64,000 nucleotides of DNA, taken from the NCBI GenBank assembly GCA_964480515.1, contig CAYZOT010000005.1:62001-126000 (forward strand). The letters run 5' to 3'. Positions 34,665 to 42,577 of the stretch are shown here, piece after piece; within the stretch, counting starts at the first letter, position 1; every line of letters begins with the position of its first letter. This DNA comes from Palauibacter sp964480515. Its GTDB lineage: Bacteria > Gemmatimonadota > Gemmatimonadetes > Palauibacterales > Palauibacteraceae. Under the pieces are notes generated by a model. It saw only the letters and a list, made by a program, of their open reading frames with translations. It was not told the origin of the DNA and ran no database searches. The translations under genes and the position numbers were made by a program.

Positions 34665-36482
34665 TTGGTAAGCGACCATCTTGTAGAAGAGATACGGGCT
34701 CGCGCAGAGATCGTTGAGATTGTGAGCGAGTTCGTTTCGCTCAAGCGGTCAGGAAAGGGGTATCGTGGGCCATGTCCTCTCCACGGCGGTGATGGACCTA
34801 ATTTTTCGGTCGACCCGGACCGCGAACTCTTCAAGTGTTTCGTATGTGATGAAGGTGGCGATGTTTTCGGGTTTCTGATGAAGCATTTAGGACTTGAGTT
34901 TCCAGAGGCGGTGCGTCAGGTCGGGGTGCGGGTAGGAATAGAAGTGCCGGAGCATGATGATCGCCGCGAGGATCCTTATGCGCCACTTCGAGGTGCCCTG
35001 GCCTTTGCGGCAGAATGGTACGCTGCGAGTCTTACTGAACCAAGGGGAGAGAAGGCTCTAGAATACCTGAAACATCGTGGAATGTCTCTCGAAGATGCGG
35101 CGCAATATGGGGTAGGATTTGCGCCCGACGAATGGAGGGGTTTACGTGATGCGGCAATCGCTCAGGGCTTTGATGAGAAGTTGCTTCTGGAGATCGGATT
35201 GCTCGGAACCAGCGATCATGCGGCGGAACCATACGATCGCTTTCGGGGTCGGCTTATGTTCACGATCCAAGACTTGCGAGAGCGTCCGATTGCGTTTGGC
35301 GGACGGATCCTGGATCCTAATTCTGATGCTCCCAAATACCTCAACTCACCAGAGTCTCCGGTCTTTCATAAAGGCGACGTACTATACGGGTTAAACTGGG
35401 CTCGCCACTCGATGCGTCGTGAGGGGCACGCAGCAATCGTCGAAGGCTTTACAGATGTGATAGCCCTGCACCGAGCAGGGCATGAGTTTACGGTGGCAGG
35501 GTTGGGTACGGCTTTTACCCGCCAGCAGGCTCAACGTTTGAGTCGCTATGCTAAAAAGTGCTACCTCATTTATGACAGTGATTCGGCAGGCCTGCGAGCG
35601 ACATTCAAAACTGCTGACATCCTACTCAGGGCTGGAATGCACCCCATGGTGGTCACATTGCCTCAAGGGGAAGATCCGGACTCTCTGATCCGAGGAGCAG
35701 GTCCGTCTGCGATTACAGAGCTTATGGATGATGCCGTTGATGTCCTTGAACGAAAGCTCCAAATCCTTGGTAAAGAGGGATATTTGGAGCGAATTGAAGG
35801 GCGTCGTCGAGCCTTCGATGGACTGTTGAGTACACTTCGTGCTGTTTCGGATCCGGCGTTGCGCGATCTGTATGTTACTCGTGCTGTAGATGGTTTGGGT
35901 GTCCGAAGGGACACTCTCGTCCACGAGATTGCTCGTGGCAAGCGGAGAGAACGGACGCGGCCCCAAGACACTCGCCCGAAGGCGGGACGTCGAAATGTCA
36001 TTTCGCCTATCGAGAGAGAGATGATGCTACTTCTAGTTCGAGATGGCTCCTTGGTCCGACGCGCTCGTTTGCTTGGTTTCGAAGCTCATCACCTAGAGGA
36101 TCAAATGCATCGGGAGATTTTCGAGGCTTTAGTGGGAGGGGTGGATGGTGGTGCCGAATATATAGATTGGTCAGAGATCTCTCCTTCGGCGCAAGATCTG
36201 GTAAAACGATTACTAGAGGCTACCGAGGTTGTGGCCGACCCAAACAGTGTATTCGAAGCGGCTGTGAGTAGACTTTTCTTTCAAGGGCATCGGGAACGAT
36301 TGGCTGAGATTGATCGTGAGCTGGAGCTTGCGGATAGTGACCAGCAACGTCGATTGTTAGGAGAGAAGCAGGAGCTTGCCTCAGAGCTGCGTAGCGCAGG
36401 AGAAGCGGTGACATTTATGCCAGGTGCGCGGCGAGGGTCGGTAGACCGAAACGGGTTCACTTCGTCTAGTTTGTCGAAGTGA
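34665..36482 (+). CDS. dnaG: DNA primase
   Basis: Synthesises RNA primers for replication. Order of domains: N-terminal zinc finger (about residues 36-65, GPCPLH then FKCFVCDEGGD), catalytic RNAP domain (RPIAFGGRIL, the TOPRIM EGFTDVIALHRAG and YDSDSAG), and a C-terminal helicase-binding region (about 430-605). The zinc finger reads CPLHGGDGPNFSV rather than the common CPFHxEKTPSF. It uses a TTG start at 34665. Instead of rpoD, which often follows dnaG, the next gene is a zinc-ribbon coiled-coil protein 18 bases on. Confidence 0.96.
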   Translation: MVSDHLVEEIRARAEIVEIVSEFVSLKRSGKGYRGPCPLHGGDGPNFSVDPDRELFKCFVCDEGGDVFGFLMKHLGLEFPEAVRQVGVRVGIEVPEHDDRREDPYAPLRGALAFAAEWYAASLTEPRGEKALEYLKHRGMSLEDAAQYGVGFAPDEWRGLRDAAIAQGFDEKLLLEIGLLGTSDHAAEPYDRFRGRLMFTIQDLRERPIAFGGRILDPNSDAPKYLNSPESPVFHKGDVLYGLNWARHSMRREGHAAIVEGFTDVIALHRAGHEFTVAGLGTAFTRQQAQRLSRYAKKCYLIYDSDSAGLRATFKTADILLRAGMHPMVVTLPQGEDPDSLIRGAGPSAITELMDDAVDVLERKLQILGKEGYLERIEGRRRAFDGLLSTLRAVSDPALRDLYVTRAVDGLGVRRDTLVHEIARGKRRERTRPQDTRPKAGRRNVISPIEREMMLLLVRDGSLVRRARLLGFEAHHLEDQMHREIFEALVGGVDGGAEYIDWSEISPSAQDLVKRLLEATEVVADPNSVFEAAVSRLFFQGHRERLAEIDRELELADSDQQRRLLGEKQELASELRSAGEAVTFMPGARRGSVDRNGFTSSSLSK

Positions 36483-36500
36483 CCATGCGCAGGAGAAAGA

Positions 36501-37232
36501 ATGGGAGCGAGTGATATCGTTGGGGAGTTGATTGTCCTTCAGGGGATCGATCTTGAAATCCTGAAGGTTAATGAGGCATTGGAGGGCCTAAAGCAGGAGT
36601 TGTCGACACTCACGTCGGAAGTTGAGGAGCTTGCAGCTAAAGAAGTAAAGCTCTGTGATCAGGCTGGAGAAGCGGAACAGCGCGTTCAGCGATTTCAACG
36701 TTCCGTTAATGCAGGACGTGAAACCCTTAAGCGGTTAGAGATGCGTGTGACGGCTGTCGCCAATATGCAGCAGCACTTTGCAGTTAAGAGCGAGACTGAT
36801 ACCGCCCGGCGGAACCTACGGGCGGCGGAAGACGACCAGCTTTCTGCTATGCAGGACGCTGAGACGGCACGGCTTGGGCTAATGAAGGTTGGTGGCGATC
36901 TGGCAGAAGCAAAAGAAGTACTGGGGAGTCGGGGAACTGAGGTCGGCCACCAGCGATCAGAACTCGAGGGTCAACTTGAAGGACACATCATTTCGAAGGA
37001 GGAACAAGAGGGCCGAATCGAGATGAATACTCTTCGCCTTTATCGATCGGTTAGTGCTAAGGGATCAGATTCGGCCTTGGCGGCTATTGTCGAGGGACCG
37101 GTGGATGGGGTGTGCGGTCGTTGCTACACGACGGTCCCGAAACAGCGGCGGGCTGACATCCGATCAGGCCGGAGCCTGGCTCTTTGTGAAGGTTGTGGAG
37201 TCATCCTTCATGCGGAGATGACCGACGCCTGA
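36501..37232 (+). CDS. Coiled-coil protein with C4-type zinc ribbon
   Basis: A 243-aa protein: residues about 15-185 are a long heptad-rich coiled coil (Glu, Gln, Leu, Arg), and the C-terminus carries a four-cysteine zinc ribbon, CGRCYTTVP then ALCEGCGVIL. This is the architecture of the C4-type zinc-ribbon family (DUF164, zf-RING_7), whose members are thought to bind nucleic acid and resemble a hook-shaped protein known from Chlamydia and Helicobacter. The precise function is unknown. It is sandwiched between dnaG and recJ, which hints at DNA metabolism. A GAGAAAGA-like ribosome site precedes ATG 36501. Confidence 0.85.
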   Translation: MGASDIVGELIVLQGIDLEILKVNEALEGLKQELSTLTSEVEELAAKEVKLCDQAGEAEQRVQRFQRSVNAGRETLKRLEMRVTAVANMQQHFAVKSETDTARRNLRAAEDDQLSAMQDAETARLGLMKVGGDLAEAKEVLGSRGTEVGHQRSELEGQLEGHIISKEEQEGRIEMNTLRLYRSVSAKGSDSALAAIVEGPVDGVCGRCYTTVPKQRRADIRSGRSLALCEGCGVILHAEMTDA

Positions 37233-37314
37233 CACTGAGGGCACCGTCGCAGAGCCGTCGTGGACTGAGCCCACGGTTGTCAAAACTTCAGACACCCGAA
37301 CGCTGCAGTCGTAC

Positions 37315-38958
37315 TTGCGGGACGGCCTTCCAACCCCACTCTGCGAGTTGTTGGTTCGTAGGGGTTTCAAACCTGATCAGTCAACCGAACGCTTCCTCCG
37401 CTCCCGTTTTGCTGACCTGCATGATCCTTTGGAACTGGCCGACCTTTCGACGGCTGTCGAACGTATTGAATGTGCTATTTGTGATGGAGAGACCGTGCTT
37501 GTGCACGGCGATTACGATGCAGATGGAATGACCGCGACGGCTCTTCTTACACTAGGGTTGCGCCATATCGGATTGCGTACGGCTCCATTTGTGCCAGAGA
37601 GGTCGCGAGATGGTTATGACCTAGGCCCATCTGGGATAGAGGAGGCGCGAGCCCAGGGTGCAAAACTCATAGTGACAGCAGATTGTGGGATTAAAGCTTC
37701 TGGTGCCGTGGAAGATGCCGCTTCACTGGGTATTGATGTCATTATTACAGACCACCACCAACCAGGGGCGACCTTGCCGCCCGCTGTGGCCGTTGTTAAT
37801 CCAAATCGGAAAAATCAGGACTACCCATTTCGAGACCTGGCTGGTGTTGGAGTAGCGTTCAAGCTGATCCAGCAATTGTTTGCAGTCAAAGGTGTTAGTG
37901 AGGAAGACTTAAACCAATATCTTGATCTGGTTGCGCTGGGTACAATTGCGGACCAAGCGGAGCTAGTAGGAGAAAATCGTGTCCTGGCCCGATTCGGCCT
38001 TCGGGTGCTTAATCGCTCGAGGAGACCTGGGATCCAAGCGTTATGCCGAGCAGCGAATGTGGGCAAGTGGAGTAAGGCTCGTGCAACGGATGTCGCATTT
38101 CGGCTGGCTCCCCGTCTGAACTCGGCGGGAAGGGTTGGAGAAGCGAGAGATGGGGCGCTTCTCCTCATGAGTTCTGATCGTGCCGAGGCTGATTCGTTGG
38201 CACGGGTAATAGAAGACAACAACACCGCACGACGGGAACTGGACAGTTGGGTTCTTGAGAAGGTGCACGAACGGCTCAGCGATGAATTCGATGCGGATAG
38301 GGACATGGCACTTGTCATGTGGGGAGACGACTGGCACCCGGGAGTTCTAGGGATTGTGGCTGGCCGGATTGCGCAGGAGATACATCGCCCGGTGCTTCTC
38401 ATTGGGATGGAAGGTGATCGTGGTCGAGGATCTGCGAGATCGATTCCCGGTTTTAATGTATTGGAAGCGTTGATAAGTTGTTCCGACCTCTTCGAACGGT
38501 TCGGTGGCCATGCTGCGGCGGCTGGTTTTGATGTTCGTAGAGACCGATTGGCTGCCCTCCGGAGTGCCATCAATTCGCATGCGGTAGGTGTGCTGGGACC
38601 ACAACTGCATAAGCCTGGGCTTCATGTCGAACAAGAACTCCCCATCCGAGAGGTCACAACAGAGATTGCTAAGGGTCTTACATATCTAGAGCCTTTTGGG
38701 AGAGGTAACCCGATTCCTCGATTCCATGCCCGCAACATTCGGGTGCAAGCTGTTGAGATGATAGGAAAGAGGAAGCAGCATGCCCGTATGCGGCTTGTTG
38801 ATGGAAGAAGAGGGCTCGATGCCATCGCTTTTGGTCGACCGGATCTGGCTACAGTGGCGGATGGGCAGCCACGAGATATCGTATACGAATTGCATGTAGA
38901 AGAAAAAAAACAGGGTCTTCGGTCACAGGCACACGTGCTGGGTTTGCGAGAGGCTTAG
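37315..38958 (+). CDS. recJ: Single-stranded-DNA exonuclease RecJ
   Basis: 5'-3' single-strand exonuclease of the DHH family. Motifs: VLVHGDYDADGMTATALL, LIVTADCGIK, the DHH motif in VIITDHHQPG, and the DHHA1 region RFGGHAAAAGFDV with GRGSARSIPGFN. At 547 aa it is a little short at the N-terminus. TTG 37315 is the first usable start in this frame, yet the sequence before it (SWTEPTVVKTSDTRTLQSYL) also looks like a normal RecJ N-terminus and is open back to the stop at 37219, without ATG, GTG or TTG. The true start is therefore unresolved. Confidence 0.92.
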   Translation: MRDGLPTPLCELLVRRGFKPDQSTERFLRSRFADLHDPLELADLSTAVERIECAICDGETVLVHGDYDADGMTATALLTLGLRHIGLRTAPFVPERSRDGYDLGPSGIEEARAQGAKLIVTADCGIKASGAVEDAASLGIDVIITDHHQPGATLPPAVAVVNPNRKNQDYPFRDLAGVGVAFKLIQQLFAVKGVSEEDLNQYLDLVALGTIADQAELVGENRVLARFGLRVLNRSRRPGIQALCRAANVGKWSKARATDVAFRLAPRLNSAGRVGEARDGALLLMSSDRAEADSLARVIEDNNTARRELDSWVLEKVHERLSDEFDADRDMALVMWGDDWHPGVLGIVAGRIAQEIHRPVLLIGMEGDRGRGSARSIPGFNVLEALISCSDLFERFGGHAAAAGFDVRRDRLAALRSAINSHAVGVLGPQLHKPGLHVEQELPIREVTTEIAKGLTYLEPFGRGNPIPRFHARNIRVQAVEMIGKRKQHARMRLVDGRRGLDAIAFGRPDLATVADGQPRDIVYELHVEEKKQGLRSQAHVLGLREA

Positions 38959-38980
38959 GTGGCTAAGTGGTCATGGAGAT

Positions 38981-39547
38981 ATGAAACTGCGGATTATTGC
39001 TGGAATTCATGGAGGCCGCTTCATCACTGCCCCCAAGGGTCAGACTACGCGCCCTACCGCTGCTCGTATCCGAGAGGCATGGTTCTCAGCCGTCGGAGAT
39101 GACATCCTGCATGCAAAAGTGTTGGATTTATGCTCTGGGTCTGGGGCTCTCGGAATTGAAGCGCTGTCGCGGGGCGCGCGGCATGTTCATTTTATTGAAG
39201 CTGATCGGCGGACAGTGTCGACATTGAAACGCAATGTGGAAGAACTGGGGATAGAGAGCCAGAGCACTATCGTACGGGCAGATGCGCTTCACTATGTAGT
39301 TTGGAACCATGAGATGTTTGACGTCGCGTTCGCGGACCCTCCCTATGGGTCTTCCCTAGCTAAGAAACTTCTGTCGCAGTTTCAGAAACAGGCGTTCGCT
39401 AGTCAGCTCTGGATTGAACATGATGGGTCGGACGGTGTTTCAGATGGTGCAAGTTGGACGCGATGTTATGGGGAGACAAATGTGAGCGGGCACTGGGCTG
39501 CTGTTCCGGTGCACAACAATGAACCACCTCAACCGGATCTCGAATGA
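38981..39547 (+). CDS. rsmD: 16S rRNA (guanine966-N2)-methyltransferase
   Basis: A 188-aa methyltransferase modifying 16S rRNA. KLRIIAGIHGGRFITAPKGQ and RPTAARIREAWFSAV are the family N-terminus, VLDLCSGSGALGIEALSRGA is the SAM site and FADPPYG is the catalytic motif. The stop overlaps the coaD start by four bases, a very common bacterial pair. Confidence 0.96.
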   Translation: MKLRIIAGIHGGRFITAPKGQTTRPTAARIREAWFSAVGDDILHAKVLDLCSGSGALGIEALSRGARHVHFIEADRRTVSTLKRNVEELGIESQSTIVRADALHYVVWNHEMFDVAFADPPYGSSLAKKLLSQFQKQAFASQLWIEHDGSDGVSDGASWTRCYGETNVSGHWAAVPVHNNEPPQPDLE

Positions 39548-40047
39548 ACGAATCGATTGCAGTGTACCCAGGCTCCTTCGACCCGCTAACTGTTGGGCAT
39601 GACGACCTCGTCCAACGGAGTCTGCGGCTTGTTGACCACCTTATCGTTGCCGTTGCAGAGACCGCGACACAGGGCAAGGCCGGGTTGTTCTCGATCGAGG
39701 AGCGAGTCGACCTGATTAGAGAAGTCTACTCCGATGAACCGAGAGTGGAAGCCACGTCGTTTAGTGGGTTGCTTGTGGACTTCGCGCAGGTTCGGGAGGC
39801 ACGGCTCATTGTTCGAGGGCTCAGGGCTGTGAGTGACTTCGAGTACGAATTTCAGATGGCGCTGATGAATCGGTCACTTTGGCCTGAAGTTGAAGTCCTT
39901 TTCATGGCGCCCGATAGCCGTCATACGTTCCTTAGCTCATCGATGGTCCGTGAGGTTGGTAGGCTCGGTGGAGATGTGACCAAGTTTGTTAACCCTCTCG
40001 TGAAAGTTCGTATGGATGAGCGGTTTATGCGTGATTCAAAGGAGTGA
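39544..40047 (+). CDS. coaD: Phosphopantetheine adenylyltransferase
   Basis: Catalyses the penultimate step of coenzyme A synthesis. The 167-aa protein has AVYPGSFDPLTVGHDDLVQR with the TxGH nucleotidyltransferase motif, LIVRGLRAVSDFEYEFQMA, and the FLSSSMVREV segment that contacts ATP phosphates. It overlaps rsmD at the start and the pta-like gene at the end, four bases each. Confidence 0.97.
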   Translation: MNESIAVYPGSFDPLTVGHDDLVQRSLRLVDHLIVAVAETATQGKAGLFSIEERVDLIREVYSDEPRVEATSFSGLLVDFAQVREARLIVRGLRAVSDFEYEFQMALMNRSLWPEVEVLFMAPDSRHTFLSSSMVREVGRLGGDVTKFVNPLVKVRMDERFMRDSKE

Positions 40048-40925
40048 ATTCGACACTAAGTCGACCGAGTCCTATCCAGGATTTCATTGGACAACTACGT
40101 GCCCGTTCCGGACGCGTAGGAGCGCGAATAGGTTTTCCGGAAGCTGATGAGGTCCGCACGGCGGAAGCTATCGAACTCCTTAGTCAGAACTGTTGGGTTG
40201 TTCCGCGAAAGATATCTGAGGCTGAGGGGGGACTTGAGGGAGCCCTTAGACGTCTCAAGGCTGGCGAGTTAGACGGAGTTGTTGCAGGGGCTGTCCATTC
40301 CACCGCTGAAGTGATCCGAGCAGGTCTCCGGGAGCTTGGCATGGCGGATGAAGTTCAGATGGTATCAGCCTCGTTCTTTATGGTGCAGGTTTTAGGGGAT
40401 CAATCTGTCTTGACCTTCACGGACCCAGCCGTGGTTCCAGAGCCCTCGGTAGAGCAACTCGCTGATAGTGCGCTGGCCGCATGTAGGCTCCGACAAATGA
40501 TAGTTGGGGATGACCCGCGGGTCGCATTTCTTTCCTACTCGACGCACGGATCATCTGGGGGGGCACGAGTAGAGCTTGTTAGAGAAGCGGTGCAGCGTTT
40601 TCAGAGACAACATCCCGAGATCCCGGCGGATGGAGAACTTCAGGCGGATGCGGCATTGGTGAGATCGGTAGGTGAGACAAAGGCGCCAGGCTCCGAGGTT
40701 GCTGGACGTGCGAACGTATTGGTGTTCCCAGACCTGGGCTCTGGAAACATTGCTTACAAGCTAGTGGAACGCCTCGCAGGTGCACGAGCGCTCGGCCCTA
40801 TTTTGCATGGACTGCGAGCCCCCTTAAACGACCTCTCTCGCGGGGCTTCGGTTTCGGATATCGTAGATGTTGCATGCATCACGGCACTGATGTCCCAAGG
40901 GGTGAAGCGTGAGTCTCTCAGTTGA
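40044..40925 (+). CDS. pta: Phosphate acetyl/butyryltransferase, short form
   Basis: Converts acyl-CoA and phosphate to acyl-phosphate. The C-terminal two-thirds match the family well: GVVAGAVHSTAEVIRAGL, ASFFMVQVLGD, FLSYSTHGSS, the block KAPGSEVAGRANVLVFPDLG, and GPILHGLRAPLNDLSRGASV. At 293 aa it is about 30-40 residues shorter than single-domain Pta proteins; the region between GARIGFPEADEVRTAEAIELL and the first conserved block is compressed. An acetate kinase is not in the window, so an acyl-phosphate role in phospholipid synthesis (PlsX-like) or propanediol-type metabolism cannot be excluded. Overlaps its two neighbours by four bases. Confidence 0.85.
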   Translation: MNSTLSRPSPIQDFIGQLRARSGRVGARIGFPEADEVRTAEAIELLSQNCWVVPRKISEAEGGLEGALRRLKAGELDGVVAGAVHSTAEVIRAGLRELGMADEVQMVSASFFMVQVLGDQSVLTFTDPAVVPEPSVEQLADSALAACRLRQMIVGDDPRVAFLSYSTHGSSGGARVELVREAVQRFQRQHPEIPADGELQADAALVRSVGETKAPGSEVAGRANVLVFPDLGSGNIAYKLVERLAGARALGPILHGLRAPLNDLSRGASVSDIVDVACITALMSQGVKRESLS

Positions 40926-41728
40926 ATGAGTTCAACCCGAAGCGGTCGCTTGGACAGAACTTTCTGATCGATCCGAATTTACAGCGAAAGATTGTCGCAG
41001 AATTGGCTTCGGGACCGGAGAGCACCGTTCTAGAGATTGGTCCAGGCCACGGAGAGTTGAGCCAACATCTGGTCAGTCGTGTAGGCCGGTTAACCATGGT
41101 CGAAAAAGACCGCGTACTAGTAGCTCAATTGAGCGCACGATGGGGAACGTTGGACGGTGTGACTGTTGTGGAGGGTGATGCCCTTCAATTGAACCTGTCA
41201 GAATTAATGAGCCATAGTAGTGGGCCCGTTCGCGTCATATCGAACGTACCATATAACATAACATCGCCCCTAATCTTTTCATTGCTTGCAATGCGGCCGG
41301 TTCCTGAGCGGATAGTGTTGACTGTTCAGAAAGAATTGGCCGAACGTGTCGTGGCAGCTCCAGGTCAAAAGAGCTACGGGGCACTCTCTGTTGGGGTACA
41401 GGCGGTTGCACGGGTTTCGTTACGTTTCTCGATAGGGCGTGAAGTATTTCGGCCACGACCGGAGGTAGATTCTTCGGTTCTCTTGGTCGAGCCTGAACCA
41501 GAGGAAATTGGTACAGTCAACCCCTCGGTTTTGCGCGCTGTTACAAGGGCCTGTTTTAATCGTCGCCGAAAGCAGCTCCAGAAGATATTGCGTTCAGCGC
41601 CAGAGCTTGGTTTCGAGGGTGACCCCATCTCTTTCTTAAATGAGCTTGGGATTTCTCCGAAACAGCGACCAGAGTCGCTGTCTCCAATAACATTTATCCG
41701 GCTTACAGAGGCCCTACAGAAACTATAA
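40922..41728 (+). CDS. rsmA: 16S rRNA dimethyladenosine transferase
   Basis: Dimethylates two adenosines near the 3' end of 16S rRNA. The 268-aa protein shows NPKRSLGQNFLIDPNL, the SAM motif VLEIGPGHGELSQHL, and the catalytic VISNVPYNITSPLIF. It starts with TTG overlapping the pta-like stop. A short perfect repeat AGGTGG-GCT-CCACCT (41742-41756) follows the gene, just before the Rex operator. Confidence 0.96.
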   Translation: MNEFNPKRSLGQNFLIDPNLQRKIVAELASGPESTVLEIGPGHGELSQHLVSRVGRLTMVEKDRVLVAQLSARWGTLDGVTVVEGDALQLNLSELMSHSSGPVRVISNVPYNITSPLIFSLLAMRPVPERIVLTVQKELAERVVAAPGQKSYGALSVGVQAVARVSLRFSIGREVFRPRPEVDSSVLLVEPEPEEIGTVNPSVLRAVTRACFNRRRKQLQKILRSAPELGFEGDPISFLNELGISPKQRPESLSPITFIRLTEALQKL

Positions 41729-41763
41729 CGCGTTGAGTTGAAGGTGGGCTCCACCTATGTTGG

Positions 41764-41783
41764 TTTGTGAATACTTTCACAAA
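41764..41783. promoter_or_regulatory. Rex operator (ROP box) in the rex leader
   Basis: The 20-base stretch TTTGTGAATACTTTCACAAA is a perfect inverted repeat (8-base arms, 4-base spacer) and matches the established Rex operator TTGTGAA-N4-TTCACAA. It ends 7 bases before the rex ATG at 41791 and abuts its ribosome site, so a bound Rex dimer would block rex transcription. The match is direct; autoregulation is inferred from the position. I found no second copy of this palindrome in the window. Confidence 0.88.
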
Positions 41784-41790
41784 GGTGGGC

Positions 41791-42444
41791 ATGAGCGGAA
41801 GAATACCCGATTCGACGGTCCGACGCCTGTCTCTCTATCTCCGGATGCTCCGTGAACTCGGTCGCACCAATCGCGAGTTTGTGTCGAGTCATGAGTTGGC
41901 AGAGCGCGCAGGGGCGACATCTGCCCAAGTGCGAAAAGATCTCAGCCTCTTTGGGTCGTTTGGAAAACGTGGTCGAGGATACTCTGTAGGATCTTTAAGT
42001 CATACTCTAGAAGAGATTCTCGGACTTGTACGAAGTTGGAAGGTGGGGCTTGTAGGTGTTGGGAAAATTGGCACGGCGCTTCTTGGTTATCGTGATCTGG
42101 ATGCGCGCGGATTTGATATCGTGGCTGCGTTTGACGTTGATGATACGAAGATTGGGGAACAGGTGTTCGGTCTGACGGTGTCGCCGCTCTCGGATCTGGA
42201 GCGCATTGTTAAGGAACGCGGTGTCGAGATTGGGATTATTGCGACGCCACCCGAAGTGGCAGCGGAGGTGGCAAAGTCGCTAGGTCGTGTCGGTGTAGGT
42301 GCTATCCTCAACTTCGCACCTACCGAACTTCAGGTGGGAGATTTTGTTGCGGTGCGAGCCGTAGACATCGTTCTTGAGCTAGAGGGTCTAAGTTACTTGC
42401 TAGCGACAGCCCAACGACTTGGTGCGAGCAAGACGGATGAGTGA
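41791..42444 (+). CDS. rex: Redox-sensing transcriptional repressor Rex
   Basis: A dimeric repressor that senses the NADH/NAD+ ratio. The 217-aa protein has an N-terminal winged helix (STVRRLSLYLRMLREL, SSHELAERAGATSAQVRKDLSLFGSFGKRG) and a Rossmann NADH domain (VGLVGVGKIGTALLGY), with a C-terminal helix ending YLLATAQRLG. ATG 41791 follows AAAGGTG 5 bases upstream; the longer frame from GTG 41767 would begin inside the Rex operator and is rejected. The next genes encode acyl-CoA metabolism enzymes, plausible Rex targets elsewhere in bacteria. Confidence 0.97.
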   Translation: MSGRIPDSTVRRLSLYLRMLRELGRTNREFVSSHELAERAGATSAQVRKDLSLFGSFGKRGRGYSVGSLSHTLEEILGLVRSWKVGLVGVGKIGTALLGYRDLDARGFDIVAAFDVDDTKIGEQVFGLTVSPLSDLERIVKERGVEIGIIATPPEVAAEVAKSLGRVGVGAILNFAPTELQVGDFVAVRAVDIVLELEGLSYLLATAQRLGASKTDE

Positions 42445-42577
42445 TGGGTGCGGTGTGGTGGGAGATCTTGTAGTGCAAGAATGAGACGTCATTGATGAAG
42501 AAAATCACATCGTTCAAAGAGCTTTCAATGCAAAAAATATCTCTCGTAACGACTTGCCCAATGAGGTGCATTTAGGG

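Noticed and set aside
42494..42574. Possible 26-codon leader peptide between rex and thiolase
   Set aside because: No ribosome site, no regulatory residue run and no attenuator structure; most likely chance.
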